64,000 nucleotides of DNA from Antedon bifida (lineage: Eukaryota; Echinodermata; Crinoidea; Comatulida; Antedonidae): the NCBI GenBank assembly GCA_963402885.1, contig OY727102.1:16492001-16556000 (forward strand), in the 5' to 3' direction. Each line of letters begins with the position of its first letter. The first letter of the stretch is position 1. The translations under genes were made by a program, and so were the position numbers. The notes below the pieces were generated by a model. It saw only the letters and a program-made list of their open reading frames with translations, was not told the DNA's origin and searched no databases. Of the stretch, positions 1-10,400 are shown piece by piece.

Positions 1-308
1 TATAGTATAAACTATTATTTTAACTACACAATTAAGACATAAATTACCAGTTACTAACTTATCAATAAAAGAGGAAAGGGTTGCAAACGAACCTATTTTT
101 CACGAAAGTGCCCTTTTTAATAACGAAATAATATCAATTGGCAAATCCTTACATTTTCCAAACATAGCGTTGCTTTTTTTCTTTTATAGTATAAACTATT
201 ATTTTAACTACAAAATTGAGACATACATTACCAGTTACTAAACATTATTTTATCAATAAAAGAGGGAAGGGTTGCAAACGAACCTATATTTCACGAAAAG
301 ACCCTTTT
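1..308. repeat. Direct duplication of a ~122-bp segment
   Basis: Bases 1-122 and 185-308 are near-identical direct copies. Both start TATAGTATAAACTATTATTT and both contain GGGTTGCAAACGAACCTA, and they are separated by about 60 bases of unrelated sequence. The pair lies in the inferred first intron of the minus-strand reeler-domain gene. The family is unknown. Confidence 0.8.
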
Positions 309-448
309 TAAAAGGAAAATGTAAGCAGAAGTGGGGATAAATGTAACCAGTACTGAGTTGGGTTTCTTTGTCGAAAAAATCCTCAGCTGTCAGTGGGTCA
401 TACAGAACTAACCGAACTAAAAATACGACCCTTAGCCACAATACTCAC

Positions 449-656
449 CTGAAATAATATCTCCAGGCGAAAACATAGTCGTACTTGCAGTAACAGTGTA
501 TGGAGATGGCACAGTTTGTTCAGGTGTATTATAATGTCCGGGCAGCATATTACTACAAGCCTGTATCGGACCACCTGTACTATAGCAATTCACCCTTCCA
601 GTAAAAAATATAGCTCCAATTGTTAACAACAAGGTGTATTTCCTAACGGTATCCAT
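449..656 (-). CDS. Reeler-domain protein, first coding exon (partial gene)
   Basis: The exon encodes an N-terminal signal peptide (MDTVRKYTLLLTIGAIFFTG, then RVNCYS) followed by the start of a Reeler (reelin-like) domain. Signature pieces are G-G-P-I-Q-A-C near residue 30, a proline-rich P-S-P-Y-T-V stretch, and F-S-P-G-D near residue 63. This pattern is known from the N-termini of ferric-chelate reductase 1 and of insect defense proteins. The ATG is at 656-654. The exon ends in TCAG|GTGAGT at 449/448, leaving phase 1. The remaining exons must lie left of the window, since bases 1-448 contain no further Reeler coding. The product should be secreted or membrane-anchored. Whether it is an FRRS1-type reductase or a short defense protein cannot be decided from one exon. 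Confidence 0.72.
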
Positions 657-1124
657 TATATAACAAATGACACGAATTTCACAGCAGGTGTATACAAACT
701 CAAATCCTTAACATACCCACAAATAAATCCACAATAATTAGGGTTGATGTAACGGGAATAACACTTTGTAGTTATATATGCTTCTGCCACGATCCCAATT
801 TTGTTGTACCAAGCCAACGGAACAGAGTTGTGATCTATGTGTGTAGTTGCAATGTATTTGTGATAACTAAAACTGAATAATAACAGGGTGTTCCACCGAA
901 GCAGTGATGAATAAGCAATTGAATAACAATAGAATCCATTGACAGCTATTCAAAGCCATTCGATCATGAAAATCACCGACCAATGACGGAGCAAACAGAA
1001 TAACAATGGAGACTGGCACAGCCCTAAAGGCTGAATACCTTTACGGAAAAGACGTCTTTATGGAAATAGTGGTATTTTAAATTACGGGTCAATCAACCTG
1101 GTCATAGAGAGTTAATTATTAAGT

Positions 1125-1350
1125 ACGTATACCATTACGTAATACCACGGGGAAGTAATGTAATTGTCCGTGGTACTGTACTAATCTCATCCGACTATAT
1201 TAGGTCTACTGTACTGTTTGAGCAGATTCGAACGTATACCTTTATAACGTAATACCATGGAGAAACAATATTTTGTCCATGATCGGTACTGTAAGTTATT
1301 CGGCTTGAGCAGATTCGAACGTATACCTTTATAACGTAATATCATGGAGA
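1125..1350. repeat. Triplicated ~90-bp tandem repeat
   Basis: Three imperfect tandem copies begin near 1125, 1233 and 1319, each starting ACGTATACC and containing ACGTAATA followed by CATGG or CACGG. The last two share the longer block GAGCAGATTCGAACGTATAC. No coding function is seen; a minus-strand open frame here only reflects the repeat. Confidence 0.75.
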
Positions 1351-1993
1351 ACGAGATTAGGACCCATACGCTCATTAATATATTATATCACGAAGGAAGA
1401 ATCTAAATCTCCAAAAAAATGAACAAATAAAGTTGCATAAAATCGAACTTCGTATGAGGCTATTTTGCAGTTTTTATAAAGTTATATTATGGTTATTTTC
1501 TCATGTGAAATTTGAAACAAACTACATTAATTTGATTATCTAATATAGAAAATTAGAGTTGTAAATTAGATATAGGTATATTTTTTTTATAGAGTTTTAG
1601 AATCAATCAGCAGCAAAAATGGTTGTCAATTATTGTTATATGTCTAACGTAACGTTGAAGGCATACTCTTCGTACCATTCACCTGTATACAAACAGGAAT
1701 ATTAAAGCCACAACAAAACAAAAGTGCTATAATATTGTAGCATAAACTTAATAATAAAATAAACCAGCGATCAAAGCTTTACTCTTTGTTATGGTAAAAC
1801 CTACCAAAAACTCGATTCATACGCAAAATCATTGCGGTTAATTACACGACAAAAGAACTTATAATATTAGCCTACTGATATTTATAATGTGACGTGTCAT
1901 AAATCGGACAACCGGTGAAGTATTTTATTTAAATTTAAATTGAAAACTATACAGACAAAACACAACACCATAAGGAAAATGGTATAAAACTGT

Positions 1994-2158
1994 AAAGCCT
2001 TGTCTACACTTTCAAACTTTATGTGACAAAAACATGTGATGTGCCCATATATGGACATGATGATGTCATATCACTACCATATTTGAGAATATCACTACCA
2101 TATTTGGGCACATCACACTTTTTTTGTCAAACTAGTTTGATAGTGTAGACAGAGCTTA
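1994..2158 (+). mobile_element. Short TIR transposon (family A), reference copy
   Basis: This is the reference copy of the commonest repeat in the window. The family consensus has terminal inverted repeats AAGCTCTGTCTACACTATCA (left) and its complement ending TGTAGACAGAGCTT (right). The core contains GATGTGCCCATATATGGACA, GATGATGTCATATCAC and one or more ACCATATTTGGGCA units. Length is usually 125-195 bp with no coding capacity, and insertion appears to be at TA or TTAA. These are the features of a MITE. The orientation used here takes the core reading CATATATGGACATGATGATG as plus. Confidence 0.85.
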
Positions 2159-3837
2159 AGGCATGATGATGGTAACTGGTACACCAGCTCTCAATCTCAT
2201 CAACCTGTCTTATTAAAAGAGAGTGTAAACAGAATATTTTTAATATATAAATCAATACATTGATGAAGACCAGCTAAATATAAAACAGATTAATAATCAT
2301 TGAAATAATTAAACTGCAATTGGATAATCAATTTTAAACATTTCTGACCGAAAAAAAACCCTGCCCTTTTATGTAGTTTTACAGTTTCTTCATATATGTA
2401 TTTTGATGTCCATTTGGTTATTTATGATTTTTTACAATGTTTAAAGTATTTTTAACCAATTTTAGCCTATACATATTTTTGTAAATTGAAACGCATTTCA
2501 GCATTTTTGCTGCCATGTTTTAATCTTTTTGTTTTATGAATAAATACCAACGAATGATTAAAAAAAAGTAATTCTTAGGCTTATCCTCCCAGATGTTCAC
2601 AATGATTCCAAAGCAATGATCATTTAAATGCCGGACTTGTTTGCAGTCTGTAACCGAGTCTAAAGTGGTTATGACTCATTATGTCATGACAGGTGTCGGG
2701 ATAGTCAAAATAATGACGAATCATAGCGATCGATGAATGTTTGAAAAAGTGTATTGTCTTTTATTTTCTTTGAAGGTTCAGTGTAAACAGTATGAGTGTA
2801 ATAAAAATCTACCGTATAATAGACAGAACCAATTGGATGTCAACCTGCCGGATATACTGTGGTTGTACAATTATTATAATCAGTCAGAGCAAGTGTTTAA
2901 ATATATTCAAACAATGGATATAAAGAGAAGAGTGTAGATTCATTATATAAATATTCTATAAATAGGCTTAATAGGTTTACTTTAGAATGCTACATTTCAT
3001 TTTCGTTTTTATTTATCTGTCGAAGTCTGTCGGAGTATGAGATTTACTATGGGTACCGTATTAGGTGCAGCACTGGCTGTTGTGGGTCCGTTACATCAGT
3101 ATCCTCAGTTTTCACTATGCCTGAGGACGATAATAACCTTACACATTGTAACACTCATTAGGTACTGTATTAGAGAAGAATCTGTTAGCAAAAAGAGCTT
3201 ACTACTCAGCATTTTATCACAAATGCAACATACACATTTGTATTACGACAAGTACGACGAAGCATAGTTTTATTCTAGAAAACCTTGCATTATTGTTTAT
3301 TTACCATTATTGGAATGTATAACACCAACTATGACGATTATTTATAAAACATTACGACAAACGAACGTGTCTTGTTTAATCCGAGTAAATTTTAATATAC
3401 ATTTTGAAAACAATTCTCATTGCTTTGTTCCACATTATACATCAATAGGCCTATCACTTCGACCCTGTTAATTCTCTTTATGTTTCGACGCACATTGCAT
3501 TGATTGCAGTGTGCCACCAATGCAATGATATCAATACATATTAATTATGTTATTTATTAACATAATCTTAGTTGATAACAGCAAGGAAGTAAGACGAACC
3601 AGTTCAAATATATCCATTCAAATTATAAGGTACAAAGGTAGTAACGCTTCGAGATAAATTGGCTTATAGTGGCTGCGCACAACATTCGGTAAGTATCAGC
3701 GTATTAATCGAATGCAAATTGTAACTGTTTTGTTTTTTATTGAGATGTGAAAGACTAAGTCTACTGAAACAATGGTCAACATAGAATTAGTATCAATCAC
3801 AAATTATATCTACCGTTCCTTTTTTAGTTTTACTATT

Positions 3838-4959
3838 ATGGCATTTAAAGAAGTGATCGATGGAATTGAAGCTTCAGCACTCGAGTGTCCTTTATGTATG
3901 AATCGATTTACAAGCCCAAAGATTCTAACGTGTGTTCATTCATTCTGTCTTGGATGTCTTGAGGAATGGGTGAAAACCAGCAACGGGTTACTCAGCTGCC
4001 CAACTTGTCGTGAAGTCTGCCAGATTCCAGAAGGAGGGCTTCAAAACCTGAAGAAAAACATATTTATCAGTGGCTTATTAGACTGTGTTACTTCATTGGA
4101 AGAGAAGACTGCTTCAACCTGTAGTCTCTGTAGTACTGCGGCATGCTTCTTCTGTCAAGACTGTGATGAACTATATTGTACATTCCACAGAAATGATCAT
4201 ACAAAAATGAAGATGTCAAAACATCATTGCATAATTACGATGGAAGAATACACAGCAATCAGTCCTGCTGAGCGTTTGGCTTCTAAATCTGTGTATTGCT
4301 TAGAACATAATATGCCACTTCATTTCTATTGCGACTCGTGCAAGATTCCAGTTTGTGTAAGCTGCATACAGGTTAAGCATCCTAAAAATGATGGTCATGA
4401 CATAATAAATATAAAAAATGCTTTTGAAGCGTTCACAGTCCTTTCAACAACCTTGATTAAAAAAGCAGATGAAAGATTAGTTAGCTTTCAAGACATTGCA
4501 GAACAGCTTCAAAGAAAAAAGGCATTGGAGACGTCTAATTGCAAAAAGTGTGAAGTGAAAATAAAAGAAGAAGCCGATAATTTACACAAACTAATTGACG
4601 GTTACAAGAAAGACCAATTACAGGACCTTCAATCAACTCACCAACGTAATCTGAAGTTACTTAACGCCCATGTAAAGGATGTTAAATTGGCTTCTTCTAA
4701 AATTTCAAGTATTCGAGAAATTACATACACTTTGATGCAAAGTCCAAACCATGCTATGGCACTAAGGTCAAGTTCTGACGTTTCCAAACGAATGGATGAA
4801 CTTTTAAAGCAAAACAATGCAACTGATGATATGCGTGCGCCAAATGTTTTGGAATACCATAATACCATATTAGAAGCGCTTTTTAAAGCCAGAGGTGGAG
4901 TTGATACGAATCCAAGGCCTCATGTTCTAAAGGCAAAAGAAAAAAATGAACACAGATAA
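3838..4959 (+). CDS. TRIM protein: RING, B-box1, B-box2, coiled coil
   Basis: This encodes a 373-residue probable RING E3 ubiquitin ligase of the TRIM family. The RING-HC zinc ligands are C17, C20, C32, H34, C37, C40, C54 and C57. B-box 1 runs about 95-130 and B-box 2 about 154-187 (C154, H157, C165, C168, C173, C176, H181, H187). A charged coiled coil occupies about 200-310. No SPRY, NHL or filamin domain follows; the protein ends in a basic tail. An in-frame ATG at 3772 would add 22 residues. I prefer 3838 because a donor-like GTAAGTAT (3689) and a CCTTTTTTAG acceptor (ending 3827) mark a 5'UTR intron, and because homology with the 11.3 kb TRIM exon starts here. AATAAA signals lie at 5066 and 5151. 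The substrate is unknown; an innate-immune role is inference. Confidence 0.88.
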   Translation: MAFKEVIDGIEASALECPLCMNRFTSPKILTCVHSFCLGCLEEWVKTSNGLLSCPTCREVCQIPEGGLQNLKKNIFISGLLDCVTSLEEKTASTCSLCSTAACFFCQDCDELYCTFHRNDHTKMKMSKHHCIITMEEYTAISPAERLASKSVYCLEHNMPLHFYCDSCKIPVCVSCIQVKHPKNDGHDIINIKNAFEAFTVLSTTLIKKADERLVSFQDIAEQLQRKKALETSNCKKCEVKIKEEADNLHKLIDGYKKDQLQDLQSTHQRNLKLLNAHVKDVKLASSKISSIREITYTLMQSPNHAMALRSSSDVSKRMDELLKQNNATDDMRAPNVLEYHNTILEALFKARGGVDTNPRPHVLKAKEKNEHR

Positions 4960-7139
4960 GGAGAACAAACTATAGTCGGAAAATGAAGAGGATAATATAT
5001 TGTCCGCCACACAATTGTCCGTCTATCTTGTGATTAAAATGGACCTGTTTAGAAGAAATCATTTAAATAAATTATGCTGAAATGTTCATGACATAGAAGG
5101 CAGTGCAACATTTCATTATTTTGGATCGTTTATAATCTGTTAGACAACAAAATAAATACAGGTGTTTGTACATTTAATGAACTTGTGAATGGTTTGCTTC
5201 GTTTTTGTGTACGTGTTTTATGTCAGTATAGGTACCTTAAAATGTAAAATTAAGCAATTTGCAATTTTAAGCCAACGTTGCCGTCATCAACCAATGTGAA
5301 ATAATAAACAAATAATACATAAGTTTTAATACAGATATTTTATTAGGCCATGATTCGTAACAATTTTTTTTATTTCTCAATGTTTTTCTCATTTTCATAT
5401 TATGTACTTTATCTAATTCCATTTTAATATAGATGTTCTTTATATGTGCAATATTTTGTAAAATGTTACTCAATTTAGCCTTTGGCTACAATGTAAATTT
5501 TCGTTTTATTGAATAAAACCTTGAATTGTATTGCATATTTCAATCTTTTTCGTTTATAAACCATTAGTTCCATTATGATGATGTACATGATTTTATCTTT
5601 TAAATTATTCTGTGAACAGAATTTCTTCTAAGAAAAAAATATGTCTACCGAATTATTTCCAAGAAAAAAATGTGTGAACATAATTGTTCAAATTATAATA
5701 TATTCGTAAGTTCGACTTTTATTTAATATTTGTTAAACATTGTACAGTATTGCCTTTTTCAATATGTTGGTTCTTAGATTAATATATGTAGACTTTTGGA
5801 CCTCAATGCAGTTGCAGGCTACATTAACAAATAAATGTTTTTTCATGGAATAAATAAACACGTCTATCAAAGTAACATAGTGATAACCTCTGAAACAATG
5901 ATATGATGTAGATTGTAGACAATAATCGTATTTGTTCTAACTGATGAAGTAATAGGCCTAATCATGAGTCCAAAGTTTAACATTTAGCTCTTAGTATATT
6001 TGCAATGGCTTTCGTATGTTTTCGCTTGGACTGGTACTATACTATAGTACTAGAATACAAAACCCATGTTTGACTTCTTTTGACCGAAACTCTGTTGATA
6101 CATCGAGCTTCATCTGTTTGTAGTGGTTCCTTTTTCGTAAGTACAGCAGCATCTAAATTCAAGGAATAAACTGAGACAGGTGATAAAGGGAAAGAAGGCG
6201 CGGTGAAGCACATAGCACATCAAAACTGCAGTTGATTTTGTGAGTTACTTTTAAGACAGAGATTATTTCAGACATTGTAAAAATCAGAAAAATTGAGTAA
6301 ATCAATACAGAGCCACAAATAATATCTAGTGTATCTGTTTTCTGTTACTAAAGACATTTTTTATTATTGCATAATTGATTAAAAAAATCCGAATGATCAA
6401 TTGAAAAAAGTAAATAAAAATACAAAAGCGTTGTTGTGTACACTTACTACAGGGTAAGTGAGCACATCTAGAGTAGACTTATAGTAAATAATGCCAAATT
6501 AAGTATTTTTAAAAATATTTTATAGAAAACAATGTTTTTTTACCAGTATGTATTGCCCATTAAGAACAAAACTAGATGATATTGATATAATTCGTTCATA
6601 TCAAATCAGTTTTTATAATAATAATTGTTAAGCGCACATATCCACCGAAGTATACAACTATCTTTGTTTCAGAAAAAAAAAATCAAACATTCACTGTTGG
6701 AAATAGATAATTTCTTAGCACCTGATGGAAAAAATCTGCAGTTGTATCTAAGGGAACAAACAGCAGCATGTTTACAGCATTAGGGAAAAAAATCACCAAG
6801 CCACAAACAGGTAATAATAATACTGCTACTGTATTTACTTTGGTCGTAGAGAGCAAATCAGGGGCCTGTCTGTGGAGTATAGCTAACGATAACAATAGTT
6901 ATTGTCAATAGTTATTTAAAGCTTGTAATGGAGCTGTAGCTTGGTGGTTAAGTTGCTTGCCTTCCAATCCAAAGGTCTAGGGTTCAATCCTGACCACTTT
7001 CAACTCTACTCCCTAAGCCTAAAATGAGACTTGGTTTATTTTAATTATAAAACAGTTTATCGATCCTGTAATTGGCAAGTTACTCGCATTTGGATGCATA
7101 TGAAATTAAAAAAAAGTATGTTATAAATGTTTTTTTCAG
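4960..7139. other. TRIM 3'UTR and intergenic or 5' region of the Death-TRIM gene
   Basis: The first ~200 bases hold the TRIM 3'UTR with two AATAAA hexamers. The rest is AT-rich with no recognised exon except a SINE at 6929-7045. The start exon of the Death-TRIM gene should be here; donor-like GTAAGT sites at about 6137 and 6453 are candidates, but I could not assign a coding start. Confidence 0.5.
6929..7045 (+). mobile_element. tRNA-derived SINE, copy 1
   Basis: The head resembles a tRNA gene. An A-box-like GTAGCTTGGTGGTTAAG is followed by a B-box GGTTCAATCC at 6981-6990, then a short body with CAACTCTACTCCC. Two longer relatives sit at 28.6 and 56.2 kb. It is not a working tRNA: no acceptor-stem pairing was found and the body is unrelated. 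Confidence 0.75.
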
Positions 7140-7400
7140 TCACAAGGGTAGAAGATGATTTGTTGTTGAAGATTTCAAGTAATGTGTCTCTAAGTTGGTT
7201 AGAGTTTGGAAAAAAGCTGAAAATATCCCAAAGGACACTTGATACATTAAGTAGAAAGACTTGCACTTGTAAGGACAAATCAAGGCATATGCTTCTCATT
7301 TGGCAAGAAGACAATTTGGATGAGACAGACAAGCTTGGAGTGCTTGCACGAATTTATAAGGAGTTTGGCAAAGACAAGCTGTGTAATGAAATACTCCAAG
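7140..7400 (+). CDS. Death domain exon D1
   Basis: One exon encodes one Death domain of about 86 residues. The acceptor TTTTTTTCAG ends at 7139 and the donor is CAAG|GTATAT. Helix-core positions include S-W-L-E-F-G-K-K-L early and M-L-L-I-W-Q-E late, followed by a T-D-K-L-G-V-L-A segment; this W...L...L...LL..W...L...L spacing is typical of the family. It is more diverged from D2 and D3 than they are from each other. Confidence 0.72.
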
Positions 7401-10400
7401 GTATATGTTTATTATGTTTATTAATTATATTAATTTTTAGATTTATGTAGAATACAGCAAAATTAATGGCCATATGATTTTGCATTAATTAACATCCTAA
7501 TTGTTAGAATCTATAGTGGCTATCTATCGTATATATAAGGTTTAATTGTAATGGTTTGTTTACTGTGTATTATATGGAGTGAGTGCAAAATATGTTTATT
7601 CTCACTCCTGGTTATTATTTTTTGGTGACTGAAAAAATATTATTATTGATCAATTTTAATATTTTATTGTGGTCTGTCATCTACTTAGGTAAAAAAAATG
7701 TTTAAAAATTCTATAAGGGCCTTTGTTCGTATGCTACTGATACTTTTCTTATAATTTGATTTGATTTTACAATTTTACAAAGGTTTGGATGATGACATTT
7801 TAAGATTCATAGCACAAGAATCTAAGTACTGTTGGGAGAGTCTTGCTGAAAAGCTGAATGTATCTAACATTGAACAGATTAAAAGAAGAGGTGGTGGTCA
7901 GGAAGCAATGTGCTTAGAAGTATTGATGATTTGGAGAACAAACCAATCACATGCATCGGACAAAGTTTCATTTCTTGCATCTGCTCTTGATCAGATTGAT
8001 TTAATAACTGTGTCAACATTTCTGATTAAAGGTAAACTATTTTCAAAGAGATCTCTCAGTTACTCAGTTGGTTATAATTTAAACATCTCATGCTCTTGGT
8101 CGGCTTGTTTATTTTACAGGACTTGATAGTAACCTCCTAGAACAACTCTCTGTTCAACTTTCAAAATCATGGCAGGATATTGCAAAGCAGCTCGGCCTGA
8201 CAGAATTAGAGATAATAGAAATCAAGAAATCATCTTCTGATGAGTCCAAACAGGCATACCAAGCATTCGTGACATGGAAAAAACAACAGCCTTCAGAGAC
8301 GGATAATCTTGGTACACTTGCAAGGGCTCTGAAAAACTGTGGCTATGATGACCTAGCCAAACACTTGATTGGTGGTACGATGCATACAATTTCTATACTA
8401 TTATGTATTTAAACAAACTATGTACTAATTAGATTAAAATATATAACAAATTCCCAAATGTTTTTTTTCGAATATTAGAGATTTACCTTCTGTATGCCAC
8501 GTGGCACTGTATGAATGCAGGTAGCCTATTTAACACTTAATATATTGTACAATACTACAATAAATCGACATAATTAATCATAAAATAATAGGGGTCTAGG
8601 GGATGCAAAAAACACAATGCATAATTGCAAATCTCAAATTGCATGTAACAAAGTATGTTGTCAATTATAGATCTGCAGGATGCGGATATCCACAAACTTG
8701 CAACCAATCTGAAACCCGTAGAGATTGTGCGTACAGCACTAGATTTCAAACCTTCACATGTGCTATATTTTGACATGAAATATAAAAGTAATTTTGCTAA
8801 AATAAAAGCAATGATTTTAACATGGAGAGCACAGCAAAATCATACTGAAAACATGAAACAAAGGTTATTAACTGTATTGAGCAGATATGGTTTTGATTCA
8901 ATTCTGAAAAAGGTTTTCTCAAGTAAGTGGATACATTATTTTTGTGTTTTTTTATTTTTACATTAATAGAATTACATTTTTTATTATGTACCAAGTCAAG
9001 TGAAATAGATAATTTCGTGCTTGCTATAGATGTAAATAAAAAAAAGAAAACAAAATTGGCAGCATTTTCCCCCAGTCGAGTCAACATTTGTACAGTCAAG
9101 ACTAAATGTGTCCTTTTCAATAATTAACTTTTATTTATTTACAGAAGAATGTTTAGACCCTATAAAAAGCATTTCTCAATCAGGAAATGAATCCAAACCA
9201 GATACAAGTAAGAACTATTTTGTTTTTTTAGGCACATTCTATAGCAACTATACTTAAACTTCTTATTGATTCAACATTCGCCATTCACTTTTATTTAATC
9301 CTAGGTTTGTGGGAAATAGTGAATAACAGAAAAAAGAAATCGCTGAATAAAACAGGTTTGCAAAATATTGAATTTGTAGTAAGACTAGAATAAAAGCCTT
9401 GCAACAACTACTAACTGGTAGGATTTTATCTAGGAGTAGTCTACTAAGTTATACAACACAGATCATTCCAAATAGAACAAAAATAGTATGTTATAAATGT
9501 TTGGTTTTGCAGCCACAATTGGGGCGTGTGGTTTTGATTCAAATCAAAAAGAGGTTTTCTCAAGTGGACAAATAGCGTTTTTATGTTTACAATAATAATA
9601 GAAACTGTATTTTGAAGATCATATTATAATTATACCAATTCAAGAAAACTGCACCCTATATTATTTGTAATTAAAATGGAATATTTCATGCTTGCTATAC
9701 TGTAGATGCCAAAAAGAAAACAAAAATGCATTTTCATGCAGTTGAGTAAAAATGTGTGTATTCAATACTAGTTTTGAATTTTGAAAGTGTCAATTAATTA
9801 TCTTGTTTTAGGTTTTTTCAATAACTAACTTCAATTTATTTATTTACAGAAGAACGTTTAGACCATAGACAATTTATTTCTAAACAAGAACAAGAATCCA
9901 AACTAGATGCAAGTAAGAACTTTTTTTTTTTCAAAAGGCACATTCTATAGCAACTTACTTATTGTATGCTTCTATATTACATGACATATTTAAAGCATTT
10001 TTAAATGTTGACCCCAATGTGACCTTAATTCTAAAAATGTGTGTATTCAATACTAGTTTTAAATTTTGAAAGTATCAATTAATTATCTTGTTTTAGTTCT
10101 TTTCAATAATTAACTTTAATTTATTTATTTTAGAAGAATGTTTAGACCATATAAAAAGCATTTCTCAAACAGGACAAGAATCCAAACCAGATACAAGAAC
10201 TATTTTTTGTTTATCATAAGGCACATTCTATAGCAACTTACTTATTGTATGCTTCTATATTACATGACATATTTAAAGCATTTTTAAATGTTGACCCCTA
10301 TGTGACCTTAATTGACCCCTCTCTTGGGAGGTGAGCCCAAGCTAAATTTGTTCAGTATTGATCAAAGACACTTTTAAACCTTTGTTCTATAAAGTTGGTC

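Larger units (their letters stand above)
657..3660. other. Intergenic region with no recognised gene
   Basis: This stretch lies between the minus-strand reeler gene and the plus-strand TRIM gene, so it should hold two divergent promoters. It contains a triplicated ~90-bp repeat at 1125-1350 and one inverted-repeat transposon at 1994-2158. Small open frames near 2737 and 3037 show no domain or codon pattern I trust. Confidence 0.6.

Noticed and set aside
3037..3267. 76-codon plus-strand frame beginning with a hydrophobic stretch
   Set aside because: The N-terminus resembles a signal peptide, but there is no recognisable domain, splice support or codon bias.
3772..3837. Upstream in-frame ATG extending the first TRIM by 22 residues
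   Set aside because: The stretch lies in a probable 5'UTR intron (GTAAGTAT donor at 3689, CCTTTTTTAG acceptor ending 3827) and has no counterpart in the paralogue.
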